A DNA stretch of 64,000 bases from contig NZ_FMCR01000002.1 in assembly GCF_900091575.1 (NCBI RefSeq), positions 651,760 through 715,759 on the forward strand. The letters run 5' to 3'. A model generated the notes under the pieces. That model was not told the DNA's origin. It searched no databases and saw only the letters and a list, made by a program, of their open reading frames with translations. Within the stretch, counting starts at the first letter, position 1. The number at the start of each line of letters is the position of its first letter. A program made the position numbers and the translations under genes. This stretch comes from Micromonospora saelicesensis (GTDB lineage: Bacteria; Actinomycetota; Actinomycetes; Mycobacteriales; Micromonosporaceae). Below, piece by piece: positions 17,000 through 26,316 of the stretch.

Positions 17000-19900
17000 T
17001 CAGCACTTGATGGGTGCCAACCCGAAGTTCTCCACCGTCGGAGTGGCGGTGTCGATCCGGGTCTGACGGGTCTGCGGCTTCCAGCCGTCCTTGGCCACGA
17101 TCATCGTGAGCGGGTTGTTGCGGCGGTCCACCCAGTAGGCGTACTTGCCCTCGGCGTCGGTGGCAAAGGTGTACGACGCCGCCCACGAGTCGACCTGCAC
17201 GACCGCGCCGGTGAGCGGCGAGGTCGCACCCTGGCAGCTGGTGCCGGTGACCGTACCCATGAGCTTGCCCCAGGTCTTCGGGGGGTTCGCGGTCATGGTC
17301 ACCGCGACCGGTGCCACCGAGTACGGGGTGTTCTCGGAGATCGCGACCCCGCCGGAGTAGGTGCCCGGCTGGTCCACGTTCGCCGTCAGGCCGACGGTGA
17401 CAGTGACCTTCGCACCCGGTGCGAGGGTGACCGCCGACTTGTCGATGGTCATCCAGCTGACGTCGGCCGCCGACTCGGAGCATCCCTCGAAGCCCGGGAG
17501 CACCTCGCTGTCCGGAGCCGCGTTGAAGCTGCCGGACGAGCCGCCGATCTTGTAGAAGCCGCACGCCGCGCCGCCGCGGTACCGCGCGGTGTTGGAGTTG
17601 GGCAGGTTGGACCAGGAACCGGCGGCCGGGTCGAAGGCGAAGCCGGCGTTGCTGATGGCACCACCCTGCGAGCCACCGACGACGAGGAGCTTGCCGCTGG
17701 CGACGGCGTACGAGCTGGCCCAGTTGTCGGCCGGCGCGTCGGCGACGGCGGTCCAGGTGTTGGCACCCGGGTCGAAGGCGTAGCTGGACTTCTGCGCGGC
17801 GGAACCGTCGTTGCCACCGGTGCAGTAGAGGACGCCGTCGATCCCGCCGCAGGAGGCGAAGGCCACCGACTTCGGGTAGTTGGCCATCGTCTCCCACTTG
17901 TCACCGGTGGGGTCGTACCGGACGACGCTGTTCGACATCGGCAGGCAGGCGGCCGTGGTGCAGCCACCGACCGCGTACAGCTTGCCGTCGACGACGGCCT
18001 GACCGGCTGCCGCCCGCGGTGCCGGGTTGTCGGCCAGTTCCGTCCAGGTGTTGGCGCCCGGGTCGTACGACCAGGTGGCGGAGTCCGGGCCGGCGTCGGC
18101 CCAGCCACCGGTCACAATGATCTTGCCGTTCACCACGCCCGCGGTCACTGCGTTGCGCGCGCCGGGAAGGTCGGCGATCGCCGTCCAGGTCTGCGCGGCC
18201 GGGTCGTAGGCGTAGTTCTTGGCGGTGGAGGCCTCACCGTCGCCGCCACCGAGCGAATACACCTTGCCGTCCAGGTTCACCACCCGGTTGTCCATGATCG
18301 TGGACGGGTAGTTGGCGATGTCGGTCCACGGCGCCGCCTGCGGGCCGGCCGCCGCGGCAGCCGCCTTGGCCTCCTTGCCGGACGCCTTGGCGGCGAACGA
18401 CGTCGGTACAGTGAGCCGCTGCTCCGGCGCGCCGCTGGACCCGAGCACCTGCTGCCGGGTGACCGTGGAGCCGTCCGCCCGCAGGAGTTCGAACCCGTTG
18501 TCCCGCTCACCGAACTTGACCTCGACCGGCGCGCCGCCGGTGTTGGTCACCGTGAACGACTTGCTGGTCTTGCCGTTGGGCATCTGGAGCGTCGCGCTCA
18601 GCTGCGTCGGCGTCACCGCCAGTCGACCGGCCGCGAGCTGGAAGTTCGCGGTGGTCGCCCAGTCGGCCTCGACGTCGACAGGCTTGGTCTGGCTGACGTA
18701 GTTGCCGGCGGTCGCCGTGAACGGGTGCTCGCCGGTCAGCGACGAGTAGATCCAGTAGAAGCCGTCGGCCAGCCCCGGGTCGTCCGGGGTCGCCACGGTG
18801 ACGGCCTTCTCGGCGGGCCGGTCCTTGCTGGTGACTGTCGCGCCGTTGACGTAGCTGTCGTCGTTCTTGTCGCGGACGTTGCCGACGACCAGACCGCCGT
18901 CGACCGGCACGCAGGTGACCTGGCTGCCGATCAGGACGTTGTCGACCTCCCACCACCACTCGTACGAGGCGTCGTAGTAGTGGAACCGGACCTGCACCTG
19001 CGCCTTACCGGCCGCCTGCGGGATCGGAATCTCGGTCAGCTTCGGTCCCCGGACGTCGGTCTCCTGCCGGAGCACGTTGGTCCAGGTGGCACCGCCGTCG
19101 ATGCTGAGGTCCACGTCGGCGGTGTCGTCGTTGAGCTGGTTGAAGTCCTGGTTGAACCGGATGACCGGGGCCGTGACGCTGGTCAGGTCGACCACCGGGC
19201 TGACCAGGGAGGTGTCCTGGCTGGTGCCGGCACCGTAGTTGTCGCTGTCGATCATCGCGAAGTTGCCGGTGCCGCCGGTCAGGTTGCCCCGGTCGCCGTC
19301 GTCGGTGAACTTCCAGACCTGACCGCTGCCCGCGTTGTCCACGACGGTCCAGCCGGCCGGCGTGGTCGTGGCGTCGAAGGTCTCGTACTCACCGTCGGAG
19401 CCGGTCGTGTATCCGGGCGCGGTGGTGCAGACGGTGCTGTCCACCGGCACGGCGACGTTGGCGGTGGCGTTGCCCGAGCCGACCACGACCTCCTTGGTGA
19501 CGGTCTGGTAGCCCGGGTACTGCGGCTCGTACTTCAGGGTGTACGTCTGCCCGGCCGGCAGCTTGATGCTGTAGCGGCCGTTCGACGGGGTGGTGTAGTC
19601 GTAGACGCCGGACACGCCCGTCACTGTCACCTTCGCGTACAACGGCCAGCCGTGGCCGGAGCCGTCGGTGACCGCTCCGGTGACGTTGACACTCGGCACC
19701 GCCGTGAGGGCGACGTTGAGCGTCGTGGTGGCGCCCTTGGCGACCGTCGCCGTCCTGGTGGTGCTGGCGTACCCGAACGCCGCCACGGCGACCTGGTAGT
19801 CGCCGGCGGGGAGCTGGGTGGAGAACTTGCCGTCGGCACCGGTGGTCAGCTCACGCTCGGACGCGCCGGTGAGCGTCAGTGTCGCGCCGGCGATCGGGGC

Positions 19901-21424
19901 GCCGGAGGTCGCGTCGGTGACAGTGCCGGCCAGCGTGCCGATGTCGCCGGTCGGGGCGGCGTTGAGCAACGCGAGGGCGTCCAGTCGGCCTTCGCCGTAG
20001 ACATTGTTGTCGGCGGCGGTGCCACCACACTGGTCGTCGGCCTTGTCGATCGCGGCGCCGTTGAGCAGCGCGCGGGTCGCGTTGACGTCGCCGACCAGCG
20101 ACGGTGCCGCCGAGTACAGCAGCGCGATCGCGCCCGCGAGGTGCGGTGCGGCCATCGAGGTGCCGCTGATGCTGCCGTAGGCGCTGCCCGGGATGCTCGA
20201 CCGGACGTTCACGCCCGGCGCGGAGATGTTGGGCTTGATCTCGCCGTTCTGGCCGGCGCCGCGGGAGGAGAAGCCGGCGACGTTGTTGTTGCTGTCGTAC
20301 GCGCCGGTCGAGTAGTTGCTGACGAGGCTGCCCGGCGAGCCACTGGTCTGGCAGGCCGGCCCGCTGTTGCCGTTGGACCAGGTGCCGAAGATCCCGGACG
20401 CGGCCCAGGCGTTCGTCACGTCCTCCATGAACGGCTCGTTGGACGGGTCCCGGGTGCCCCACGAGTTGTTGATGATGTTGGGGCGCTTGCTCGCGTCCGC
20501 GTTCTGACCGTTGAGGTCCAGCGGTTCGAGCATCCACTGACCGGATTCGACCAGAGCGGCGTCACTGGGGCAGCAACCGTTCGCCGCGATCCACTTGACC
20601 CCGGGGGCGACACCGATCTGGTTCGCGCCGTCGGAGCCGGCCATGGTGCCCATCGTGTGCGTACCGTGACCGTCGTCGTCGCACGGGGCGGTGGCGCAGG
20701 CCCCGGTGGCGTTCGCGGCGTTGAACCAGTTGTAGTTGTGGTCGAACGTCCCGTCGCCGTTGTTGCCCCGGTAGGAGTTCACCAGCGCCGGGTGGTTGAA
20801 CTGCACCCCGGTGTCGATGTTCGCGACGGTGATGCCCTCGCCCTTGACGCCGTACTGGGACCAGACGTCGTCGGCGTTGATGTTGGCGATGCCCCACTCC
20901 AGGGCGTTCACGGTCTTCTCGTCGGTGCCCTTGGTCGTCTCCGGCACCTTGTACGCGACCGGCGCGTAGAGGCCCTCGACCTCCGAGTGCCCGGCGAACT
21001 TCTGGGCCATCGCCAGCGAACCGCTGTTCACCTTGATGGCGTTGGTGGCCCAGAAGGTCTGGTATTTGGTGCCCGAGCTGTCGAGGTCGGCCCGGATCTT
21101 GCCCTGGCTCGCGGCGGCGGTCTTGCGCAGCGCGTCCGCCACCGCCGTGCCACGCTTCGACCAGTCCTTGATGGCGCTGGCCTTGCTCAGGTCCGCCCGG
21201 TCCTTGAACCGGATCCAGAAGTCCCCTTCACTCTTGGCCTGGAGCTGCTTGGCGAGCTCCGGTCGGATCTTGTCCCCGGTCTGGGCGCCCGCCCCCATCG
21301 CACCGCCCGGCGCGGCCTGCGCGCCCGAGCTGATCGTGGCCAAGCATGTCGCGGCGAGGATCGTCGCCGCGCCGGCGCTCACCAGTGATCTGGCCGCGCG
21401 CCGCCATTGTGGACGTCTGAACAT
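17000..21424 (-). CDS. Secreted S8 subtilisin-like protease with adhesion-type and kelch modules
   Basis: A 1474-residue exported protease. The start is ATG at 21424 with GGGAGG about 8 nt upstream; longer frames upstream carry no signal. Residues 1-38 are a signal peptide (RRAARSLVSAG...SSGAQA). A propeptide (about 50-170) precedes the catalytic domain with Asp204 (NIDTGVQF), His253 (DGHGTHTMG) and Ser423 (SGTSMAAPH). After it come two carboxypeptidase-regulatory-like Ig folds (GTVTDATSGAPIAGA, GAVTDGSGHGWPL), a MAM/choice-of-anchor-J-like beta sandwich (WTVVDNAGSGQVWKF to EWWWEVDNVL), a third regulatory fold (NVRDKNDDSYVNGA), a run of kelch repeats forming a propeller (VVNLDGKVYSLGGGDG, GKIIVTGGW, GKLYAVGGC and so on) and a final regulatory fold ending in IKC. 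It likely degrades extracellular protein while attached to matrix or wall. Paralogous regulators flank it. Confidence 0.93.
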   Translation of the reverse strand: MFRRPQWRRAARSLVSAGAATILAATCLATISSGAQAAPGGAMGAGAQTGDKIRPELAKQLQAKSEGDFWIRFKDRADLSKASAIKDWSKRGTAVADALRKTAAASQGKIRADLDSSGTKYQTFWATNAIKVNSGSLAMAQKFAGHSEVEGLYAPVAYKVPETTKGTDEKTVNALEWGIANINADDVWSQYGVKGEGITVANIDTGVQFNHPALVNSYRGNNGDGTFDHNYNWFNAANATGACATAPCDDDGHGTHTMGTMAGSDGANQIGVAPGVKWIAANGCCPSDAALVESGQWMLEPLDLNGQNADASKRPNIINNSWGTRDPSNEPFMEDVTNAWAASGIFGTWSNGNSGPACQTSGSPGSLVSNYSTGAYDSNNNVAGFSSRGAGQNGEIKPNISAPGVNVRSSIPGSAYGSISGTSMAAPHLAGAIALLYSAAPSLVGDVNATRALLNGAAIDKADDQCGGTAADNNVYGEGRLDALALLNAAPTGDIGTLAGTVTDATSGAPIAGATLTLTGASERELTTGADGKFSTQLPAGDYQVAVAAFGYASTTRTATVAKGATTTLNVALTAVPSVNVTGAVTDGSGHGWPLYAKVTVTGVSGVYDYTTPSNGRYSIKLPAGQTYTLKYEPQYPGYQTVTKEVVVGSGNATANVAVPVDSTVCTTAPGYTTGSDGEYETFDATTTPAGWTVVDNAGSGQVWKFTDDGDRGNLTGGTGNFAMIDSDNYGAGTSQDTSLVSPVVDLTSVTAPVIRFNQDFNQLNDDTADVDLSIDGGATWTNVLRQETDVRGPKLTEIPIPQAAGKAQVQVRFHYYDASYEWWWEVDNVLIGSQVTCVPVDGGLVVGNVRDKNDDSYVNGATVTSKDRPAEKAVTVATPDDPGLADGFYWIYSSLTGEHPFTATAGNYVSQTKPVDVEADWATTANFQLAAGRLAVTPTQLSATLQMPNGKTSKSFTVTNTGGAPVEVKFGERDNGFELLRADGSTVTRQQVLGSSGAPEQRLTVPTSFAAKASGKEAKAAAAAAGPQAAPWTDIANYPSTIMDNRVVNLDGKVYSLGGGDGEASTAKNYAYDPAAQTWTAIADLPGARNAVTAGVVNGKIIVTGGWADAGPDSATWSYDPGANTWTELADNPAPRAAAGQAVVDGKLYAVGGCTTAACLPMSNSVVRYDPTGDKWETMANYPKSVAFASCGGIDGVLYCTGGNDGSAAQKSSYAFDPGANTWTAVADAPADNWASSYAVASGKLLVVGGSQGGAISNAGFAFDPAAGSWSNLPNSNTARYRGGAACGFYKIGGSSGSFNAAPDSEVLPGFEGCSESAADVSWMTIDKSAVTLAPGAKVTVTVGLTANVDQPGTYSGGVAISENTPYSVAPVAVTMTANPPKTWGKLMGTVTGTSCQGATSPLTGAVVQVDSWAASYTFATDAEGKYAYWVDRRNNPLTMIVAKDGWKPQTRQTRIDTATPTVENFGLAPIKC

Positions 21425-21685
21425 CGGTGCTGCCTCCCTCAGAACGACCCAGGGTGTAATGGGCCATGGTGGACCTCCCCCATGCACCGCGCGGGTCACG
21501 CCGGTTGCCCGAGTGGACACTATGATCGAGAAGAACGGACGATCAAGAACTTGCCGTGAGCAACTTGTCGCTAAGAGTTGCCCTGGCTGGCGGCACGCTT
21601 GCCAATCATTGTCAGAACCGTGACGAGAGCTGGGCAGGGATGCCCATCGATCCCGGGTGGTGCGGTGGCCGAGGACGAGGCAACG

Positions 21686-22189
21686 GTGAACAGGGGTGAT
21701 CCGGCCGACGAGCCGTTCCCACTGCTGATCGCGGTGACCCCGTCGCCGGCCGAGCGCATCCGGCTCGCGGAGCTTCTCGACGGCATCGCGCCGCTGCTGC
21801 TGGTTTCCGACCTCGACGAGCTGCGCCGGCTGATCGCCGCCCCGCAGCAGGCAGCCGCCCCGTCCGAACCGGCACCGGTCGCCGCCCTGGTGATCGACTC
21901 CGCCCGCTCCAGCGCCCGCTGCGGGGAACGTGAGATCGACCTCACCCGCCTGGAACACGACCTGCTGACCTGCCTGATCACCGAGCCGGCCCGGGTCTGG
22001 AGCTACGCCGAGCTGCACCGGTCGGTCTGGGGTGACGAGGGGCGCGAACGCAAGGCGGACGTGCAGTCGCTGGTCAAGCGGCTGCGCCGCAAGCTGCACG
22101 ACCTGGGCACCGGGGCCACCATCGATGTCGTCCGCGGTGTGGGGCTGCGGCTGACCGATCACCAGCAGGCGCGGGTCGAACGGGCCTGA
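21686..22189 (+). CDS. Receiverless OmpR-type winged-helix regulator, paralog B
   Basis: A 167-residue paralog of the gene at 16420. It has the N-terminal LLIAVTPSPAERIRLAELLDG, an Ala/Pro linker, and a C-terminal winged helix (REIDLTRLEHDLLTCLITEP, WSYAELHRSVWG, LVKRLRRKL, VRGVGLRL). I prefer the GTG at 21686, because GAGGACGAGG ends 5 nt before it and the resulting length matches the paralog; GTG 21665 and an ATG at 21578 are also in frame. It diverges from the subtilase gene across about 260 bp, so it is well placed to control that promoter. No receiver aspartate is present. Confidence 0.83.
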   Translation: MNRGDPADEPFPLLIAVTPSPAERIRLAELLDGIAPLLLVSDLDELRRLIAAPQQAAAPSEPAPVAALVIDSARSSARCGEREIDLTRLEHDLLTCLITEPARVWSYAELHRSVWGDEGRERKADVQSLVKRLRRKLHDLGTGATIDVVRGVGLRLTDHQQARVERA

Positions 22190-22281
22190 CAGCGACGTCG
22201 CATGAACTGATCTCGCCCGGGGTACGCCAGGAAGATCAGCATCGACACAGGCGACGAAGACCGCTGGTAAGGAGAGTCAGG

Positions 22282-22788
22282 ATGCCATTCCCCAATCCCG
22301 CGACCGTGTCCATCGGGCTGAAGAAGGCCGCGCATGTCGGGATCGCGGTGAGTGACCTCGACCGCTCGGTCGCGTTCTACCAGGCCCTGCTCGGCGCGGA
22401 ACCGGTCGTTCGGGACGAGAACATGCACGGCGCCGGTTTCGCGCAGTCACAGGGGCTGCCGACGACGAAGCTGCGGTACGCCACGTTCAACCTCGACAAC
22501 CTCGGGATCGACCTGATCCAGTTCCAGGAGCCGGTCGGCGACGCCGCCCAGGTGGCCGCCAACCGGCCCGGCTCGATGCACCTGTGCTTCCACGTGGACG
22601 ACGTGCGCGCGGTCTACGACCGGATGAGCGAGGCCGGGTTCGAGTTCCTCGGACAGCCGTACACGTTCGCGTCCGGCGAGGTGGAGCCGCCGGCGGCGGT
22701 CGGCACCGCTGTCGCGTACTTCAACGACCCGGACGGGACGAACCTGGAGATCATCGCGCCGAAGGGTGGCTTCGCCCGCAGCGAGTGA
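22282..22788 (+). CDS. VOC (glyoxalase/bleomycin-resistance fold) family protein
   Basis: A 168-residue two-module betaalphabetabetabeta protein. KKAAHVGIAVSDLDRSVAFYQ carries the first metal-ligand His, SMHLCFHVDDVRAVYDRM begins the second module, and FNDPDGTNLEIIAP is the C-terminal ligand Glu motif. VOC proteins include lactoylglutathione lyases, dioxygenases and antibiotic-binding proteins; nothing here specifies which. The SD AAGGAGAG precedes the ATG. It is a single gene that converges with the AurF-like gene. Confidence 0.88.
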   Translation: MPFPNPATVSIGLKKAAHVGIAVSDLDRSVAFYQALLGAEPVVRDENMHGAGFAQSQGLPTTKLRYATFNLDNLGIDLIQFQEPVGDAAQVAANRPGSMHLCFHVDDVRAVYDRMSEAGFEFLGQPYTFASGEVEPPAAVGTAVAYFNDPDGTNLEIIAPKGGFARSE

Positions 22789-22798
22789 GCCGACACGG

Positions 22799-22839
22799 GC
22801 GGCGTGGGGTCCGGCCGGGAACGGCTCGCCCCACGCCGC
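22799..22839. terminator. Hairpin terminator between VOC and AurF-like genes
   Basis: Arms 22799-22809 and 22829-22839 form an 11-bp stem (core GGCGTGGGG / CCCCACGCC) with a 19-nt loop, in the 70-bp convergent gap. Confidence 0.6.
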
Positions 22840-22858
22840 TCGCTCCAGGGACGACGGG

Positions 22859-23749
22859 TCAGATCAGCCCGGCCCGGGCCCACAGCAGACGCCCGGGCCC
22901 AGCCACCAGGCCGACGTCCGCCAGGTTGGCGTGCACCCGCGCCGCGGACCAGCGGAGGGTGGCACGCCAGTGCGGGTTGGCGCGGGCAGCGGCCCGACCG
23001 ATCGCCGGCGGAATGCCCACCGCCGCGTACACGTCGGGATGGACCAGGCGGTTGGCGATCGTGTAGGCCGCGCGACCGACCAACAGTCGGGCGTACGCCA
23101 TGCCCACCGGGCCGGTGGCCGCGACCTCGGCGGCCAGTTCCTCGCGGGCGAACCGGACGTGTCGCGCCTCCTCCACCACGTGGATGCGGGAGACCATCCG
23201 GATGAGGGGCTGTAGTGACTCGTCCGCCATGATGTCGCGCTGGAACGCGTCGAGGATCTCCTCTGCGATGAGGATCGCGGCGTACATCCGAGGGCCGCTG
23301 GCGGTGGCCTTGAGGAAGCGCCCGAGGTGGTGGTCCACGGTGCTCGCGCGGTAGACCGGACAACCCATCGCCTCGATCAGCCGGCCGAACATGATGGAGT
23401 GCCGGCACTCGTCGGCGACCTCGGTCAACGTGTACTGGGCCTGCCGGCTGGTCGGGTCGGCACGGTAGTACTCCCGGATCAGCATCTGCATGAGGATCGT
23501 CTCGAACCACAGTCCGGCGCTGGCCGCGCTGGCCACCTCGTGCCTGGTCAGCTCGACGCGCTGCTCCTCGCTGAGCTGCTCCCACAGCGGCGTGCCGTAG
23601 AGGCTGCTGCGCTGCGGCGGGAGCCAGTAGGCGCCGGGGGTGTGTGGGGCGTCCCAGTCGATCTCGACGGTGGGGTCGTAGCTGGTCCGCAGTGAGGACG
23701 TGAGCAGTCGCTCGGCGACCGCCGCGCGCCCGGTTTCCGCCGCCTCCAT
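22859..23749 (-). CDS. AurF-like diiron oxygenase
   Basis: A 296-residue helical protein of the p-aminobenzoate N-oxygenase (AurF/CmlI) family. Iron-ligand motifs are visible in order: LWFETILMQMLI, TEVADECRHSIMFGR (E..xxH), AEEILDAFQRDIM and HVVEEARHVRFAREE (ExxRH). Such enzymes use a carboxylate-bridged diiron centre and O2 to oxidise aryl amines or C-H bonds. SD GGAGG lies 5 nt before the ATG at 23749. It diverges from a TetR gene across 48 bp containing a palindrome, so it is likely repressed by that TetR together with the downstream monooxygenase genes. Confidence 0.88.
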   Translation of the reverse strand: MEAAETGRAAVAERLLTSSLRTSYDPTVEIDWDAPHTPGAYWLPPQRSSLYGTPLWEQLSEEQRVELTRHEVASAASAGLWFETILMQMLIREYYRADPTSRQAQYTLTEVADECRHSIMFGRLIEAMGCPVYRASTVDHHLGRFLKATASGPRMYAAILIAEEILDAFQRDIMADESLQPLIRMVSRIHVVEEARHVRFAREELAAEVAATGPVGMAYARLLVGRAAYTIANRLVHPDVYAAVGIPPAIGRAAARANPHWRATLRWSAARVHANLADVGLVAGPGRLLWARAGLI

Positions 23750-23776
23750 GGCTCCTCCATATTGACGTGACGACCA

Positions 23777-23787
23777 GTAACTGTTAC
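23777..23787. promoter_or_regulatory. Candidate TetR operator (GTAAC-T-GTTAC)
   Basis: A perfect 11-bp palindrome in the 48-bp gap between the divergent AurF-like and TetR genes, 11 bp before the TetR ATG. Position and symmetry fit autoregulation and control of both directions. Confidence 0.5.
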
Positions 23788-23797
23788 GAGTAGTAGC

Positions 23798-24526
23798 ATG
23801 CAATCGCCGCTCACTGATGTCAATGCGTCCGACCCGTCGGCCACGCCCCCCGACGGCAGTCCGAAGGCGAAGGGCAACGGCCGCCGAGACCGTTGGGCAG
23901 ACCATCGCGAGCAGCGACGGCAGGAGCTGGTGGGTGCCGCGGTGCAGGCACTGCTGCGGCACGGGCCGGAGGTCGACATGGAACAGGTGGCCGCCGCCGC
24001 AGGCGTCAGCAAACCGGTCCTGTACCGCTACTTCGCCGACAAGTCGCAGCTCTGGGTGGCGGTCAGCGAGGTGGTGGCGGCCCGCATGGTCGACACCATC
24101 GCGCCCGCCGTCGAACAGGTCCGCGAGGAGCGTGGCCTGGTCGAAGCGACGATCGACGCCTACCTGGGCGTGATCGAGTCGGAGCCGAGGCTCTACCGGT
24201 TCCTGATGCACCAGTCCGGAGACCCCGGCATCCACCAGGTGATCGCCGGCACCAGCCGACAGGTGGCCGCCGGGCTCGCCCGGGTGATCGGCGACCGACT
24301 ACGCACGCTGGGCCTGGACGCCGGCCCCGCCGAGCCCTGGGCGTACGGCCTGGTGGGTTTCGTGCAGGCGGTCGGCGACTGGTGGACCACGCACGGCCAG
24401 CCGATCAGCCGGGCCGCCCTCACCGACTACCTGACCGCTCTGCTGTGGAGCGGCATCGAGGGGGTGCGGGCCAGCGCCGACCTGCCGCACGAGCTCACCC
24501 GCGCCCACGAGCGGATCGTGCCGTGA
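23798..24526 (+). CDS. TetR-family transcriptional regulator
   Basis: A 242-residue repressor. The helix-turn-helix lies at about residues 45-90 (RRQELVGAAVQALLRHG, VAAAAGVSKPVLYRYFADKSQLW). The C-terminal ligand domain is mostly helical and ends with a TetR_C-like LPHELTRAHERIV. It is the first gene of a run of tightly packed genes (GTGA overlap with the DUF4873 gene) and diverges from the AurF-like gene. The likely inducer is the substrate of the neighbouring oxygenases, possibly a long-chain or steroid-like ligand, but that is a guess. Confidence 0.9.
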   Translation: MQSPLTDVNASDPSATPPDGSPKAKGNGRRDRWADHREQRRQELVGAAVQALLRHGPEVDMEQVAAAAGVSKPVLYRYFADKSQLWVAVSEVVAARMVDTIAPAVEQVREERGLVEATIDAYLGVIESEPRLYRFLMHQSGDPGIHQVIAGTSRQVAAGLARVIGDRLRTLGLDAGPAEPWAYGLVGFVQAVGDWWTTHGQPISRAALTDYLTALLWSGIEGVRASADLPHELTRAHERIVP

Positions 24527-24822
24527 GCTACCACGGCCCGGCGGGTGTCGAGGGCACCTCGGTCCGGGTGCACCTCAGCGGGCGGTGGGAGCCGGTCGAC
24601 GGCCGCTTCCACTGGAGCGGACGGATCGAGCCCGAGCCACTGGTGGCCCACCTGCTGCGCTCCGGCCGGCGCGACGTCGAGTTGCGCATCGCCGACCGCG
24701 TCCGGGCGGCCCGACTGGCCGAGGTCGATCCGTGGGGTGGCGTACGGATCACCGGCGTGGGCGATCCGCCCTGGCCACCCGTGGCCGACCCGACCTGCCC
24801 GCCCGAGCTCACGGAGGAGTGA
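24523..24822 (+). CDS. DUF4873 family small protein
   Basis: A 99-residue protein beginning SYHGPAGVEGTSVRVHLSGRWEPVDGRFHWSGRI, then VELRIADRVRAARLAEVDPWGGVRITGVG. This matches the actinobacterial DUF4873 domain, which is often found next to or fused with flavin monooxygenases. It has no signal peptide. It overlaps the TetR gene by 4 nt and is immediately followed by the monooxygenase ATG (24823), so the two products are probably made in fixed ratio and may interact. Function is unknown. Confidence 0.75.
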   Translation: MSYHGPAGVEGTSVRVHLSGRWEPVDGRFHWSGRIEPEPLVAHLLRSGRRDVELRIADRVRAARLAEVDPWGGVRITGVGDPPWPPVADPTCPPELTEE

Positions 24823-26316
24823 ATGGAGACAGACGTTGCCATCATCGGCGCCGGCTTCGGTGGCCTGGGTGCCGCCATCCGCCTACAGCGGGCCGGCTTC
24901 ACCGACTTTCTCGTCTTCGACAGGGGTGCTGACGTCGGCGGCACCTGGCGTGACAACAGCTACCCGGGTTGCGCCTGCGATGTCCCGTCGCACCTCTACT
25001 CGTTCTCCTTCGCCCCCAACCCCGGCTGGTCGAACACGTTCTCCGGCCAGCCCGAGATCTGGGACTACCTGCGCGGCTGCGTCGACCGCTTCGGAATACG
25101 CCCCAGGTTGCGGTTGCGCCACGAGGTGCGGGAGGCGAGGTGGGACGAGCAGCGCCAACGCTGGCTGTTGCGCACCTCGGGCGGCGACCACAGCGCCCGG
25201 GTCCTGATCTGTGCCGCCGGCCCGCTGAGCGACCCGGCCATCCCCGACCTGCCCGGGATCGACGAGTTCGCCGGCACGGTGTTCCACTCCGCCCGTTGGC
25301 GGCACGACCACGACCTGACCGGCCGGCGCGTCGCGGTGATCGGCACCGGCGCCTCGGCCGTCCAGTTCGTGCCACAGATCCAGCCGACGGTCGAGAAACT
25401 GACGCTCTTCCAGCGCACTCCCGCCTGGATCATGCCGAGGTTGACGCGCCGGATCAGCGGGGTCGAGCAGGCCGCGTTCCGCACCGTGCCCGGCGCGCAG
25501 CGGGCCGCCCGGGCAGGGCTCTACCTGGTACGCGAGAGCATGGGCCTGGGCTTCCTGCACCCGGCGGTCAACCGCCTCGCCTCGCGCCTGTCCCTGCGTA
25601 CGCTGCGGCGTCAGGTTCCCGACCCGAACCTGCGGGACAAGCTCACCCCCCGGTACGCGATGGGCTGCAAGCGGGTGCTGATCTCCAACGACTACTGGCC
25701 GTCGCTCACCCGACCGAACGTCGACGTGGTCACCGCCGGCATCGCCCGGATCGTGCCGGACGGTCTCGTCACCGACGACGACGTCCACCACCGGGCGGAC
25801 ACGATCATCCTCGGGACCGGCTTCCACGTCACCGACTCCCCCATCGTCCGGCGCATCCACGGTCGGGGCGGGCGCAGCCTGGGCGACGCGTGGACCCCCA
25901 GCATGCGCGCGTACCGGGGCACGACCATCGCCGGCTTCCCCAACCTGTTCTTCCTGCTCGGCCCGAACACCGGGCTCGGACACACCTCGGTGGTGCTGAT
26001 GATCGAGGCACAGCTGCATCTGGTGCTCGCGGCCCTGCGTCACATGCGGGCCACTGGCATCCAGGCCATCGAGCCCACCGCGCAGGCGCAACGACGCTGG
26101 ACCGAGCGGGTCGACCAGAAGATGGCCGGCACCGTCTGGCAGACCGGCTGTTCGAGCTGGTACCTCGACGCCACCGGCCGCAACACCACCATCTGGCCGG
26201 GCTTCGCCACCAGCTTCCGGATGCGGCTGCGCCGGTTCCGCCCGGCCGACTACCAGATCGCCTCGACCGGCAGCACCCCCAACGAACCGGAGCGGGAGCA
26301 CGCCGATGCGGTATGA
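24823..26316 (+). CDS. Flavin monooxygenase, Baeyer-Villiger type
   Basis: A 497-residue FAD/NADPH monooxygenase. The N-terminal Rossmann motif IIGAGFGGLGAAIRL binds FAD, GGTWRDNSYPGCACDVPSHL is the conserved FAD-domain loop, FAGTVFHSARWRHD is the Baeyer-Villiger fingerprint (FxGxxxHxxxW) and VIGTGASAVQFVPQ the NADPH Rossmann. ILGTGFHVTD closes the FAD domain. It would insert oxygen next to a carbonyl or oxidise a heteroatom. The arrangement with an SDR and an alpha/beta hydrolase resembles mycobacterial mymA-type operons, in which alcohol is oxidised to ketone, then to ester, then hydrolysed. That order is inferred. Confidence 0.9.
   Translation: METDVAIIGAGFGGLGAAIRLQRAGFTDFLVFDRGADVGGTWRDNSYPGCACDVPSHLYSFSFAPNPGWSNTFSGQPEIWDYLRGCVDRFGIRPRLRLRHEVREARWDEQRQRWLLRTSGGDHSARVLICAAGPLSDPAIPDLPGIDEFAGTVFHSARWRHDHDLTGRRVAVIGTGASAVQFVPQIQPTVEKLTLFQRTPAWIMPRLTRRISGVEQAAFRTVPGAQRAARAGLYLVRESMGLGFLHPAVNRLASRLSLRTLRRQVPDPNLRDKLTPRYAMGCKRVLISNDYWPSLTRPNVDVVTAGIARIVPDGLVTDDDVHHRADTIILGTGFHVTDSPIVRRIHGRGGRSLGDAWTPSMRAYRGTTIAGFPNLFFLLGPNTGLGHTSVVLMIEAQLHLVLAALRHMRATGIQAIEPTAQAQRRWTERVDQKMAGTVWQTGCSSWYLDATGRNTTIWPGFATSFRMRLRRFRPADYQIASTGSTPNEPEREHADAV

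Noticed and set aside
18725..21388. An 887-codon plus-strand open frame inside the subtilase gene
   Set aside because: It has no recognisable domain and a Val/Gly/Arg/Asp-rich composition typical of the antisense frame of a high-GC gene. The minus-strand frame is an unmistakable subtilase.
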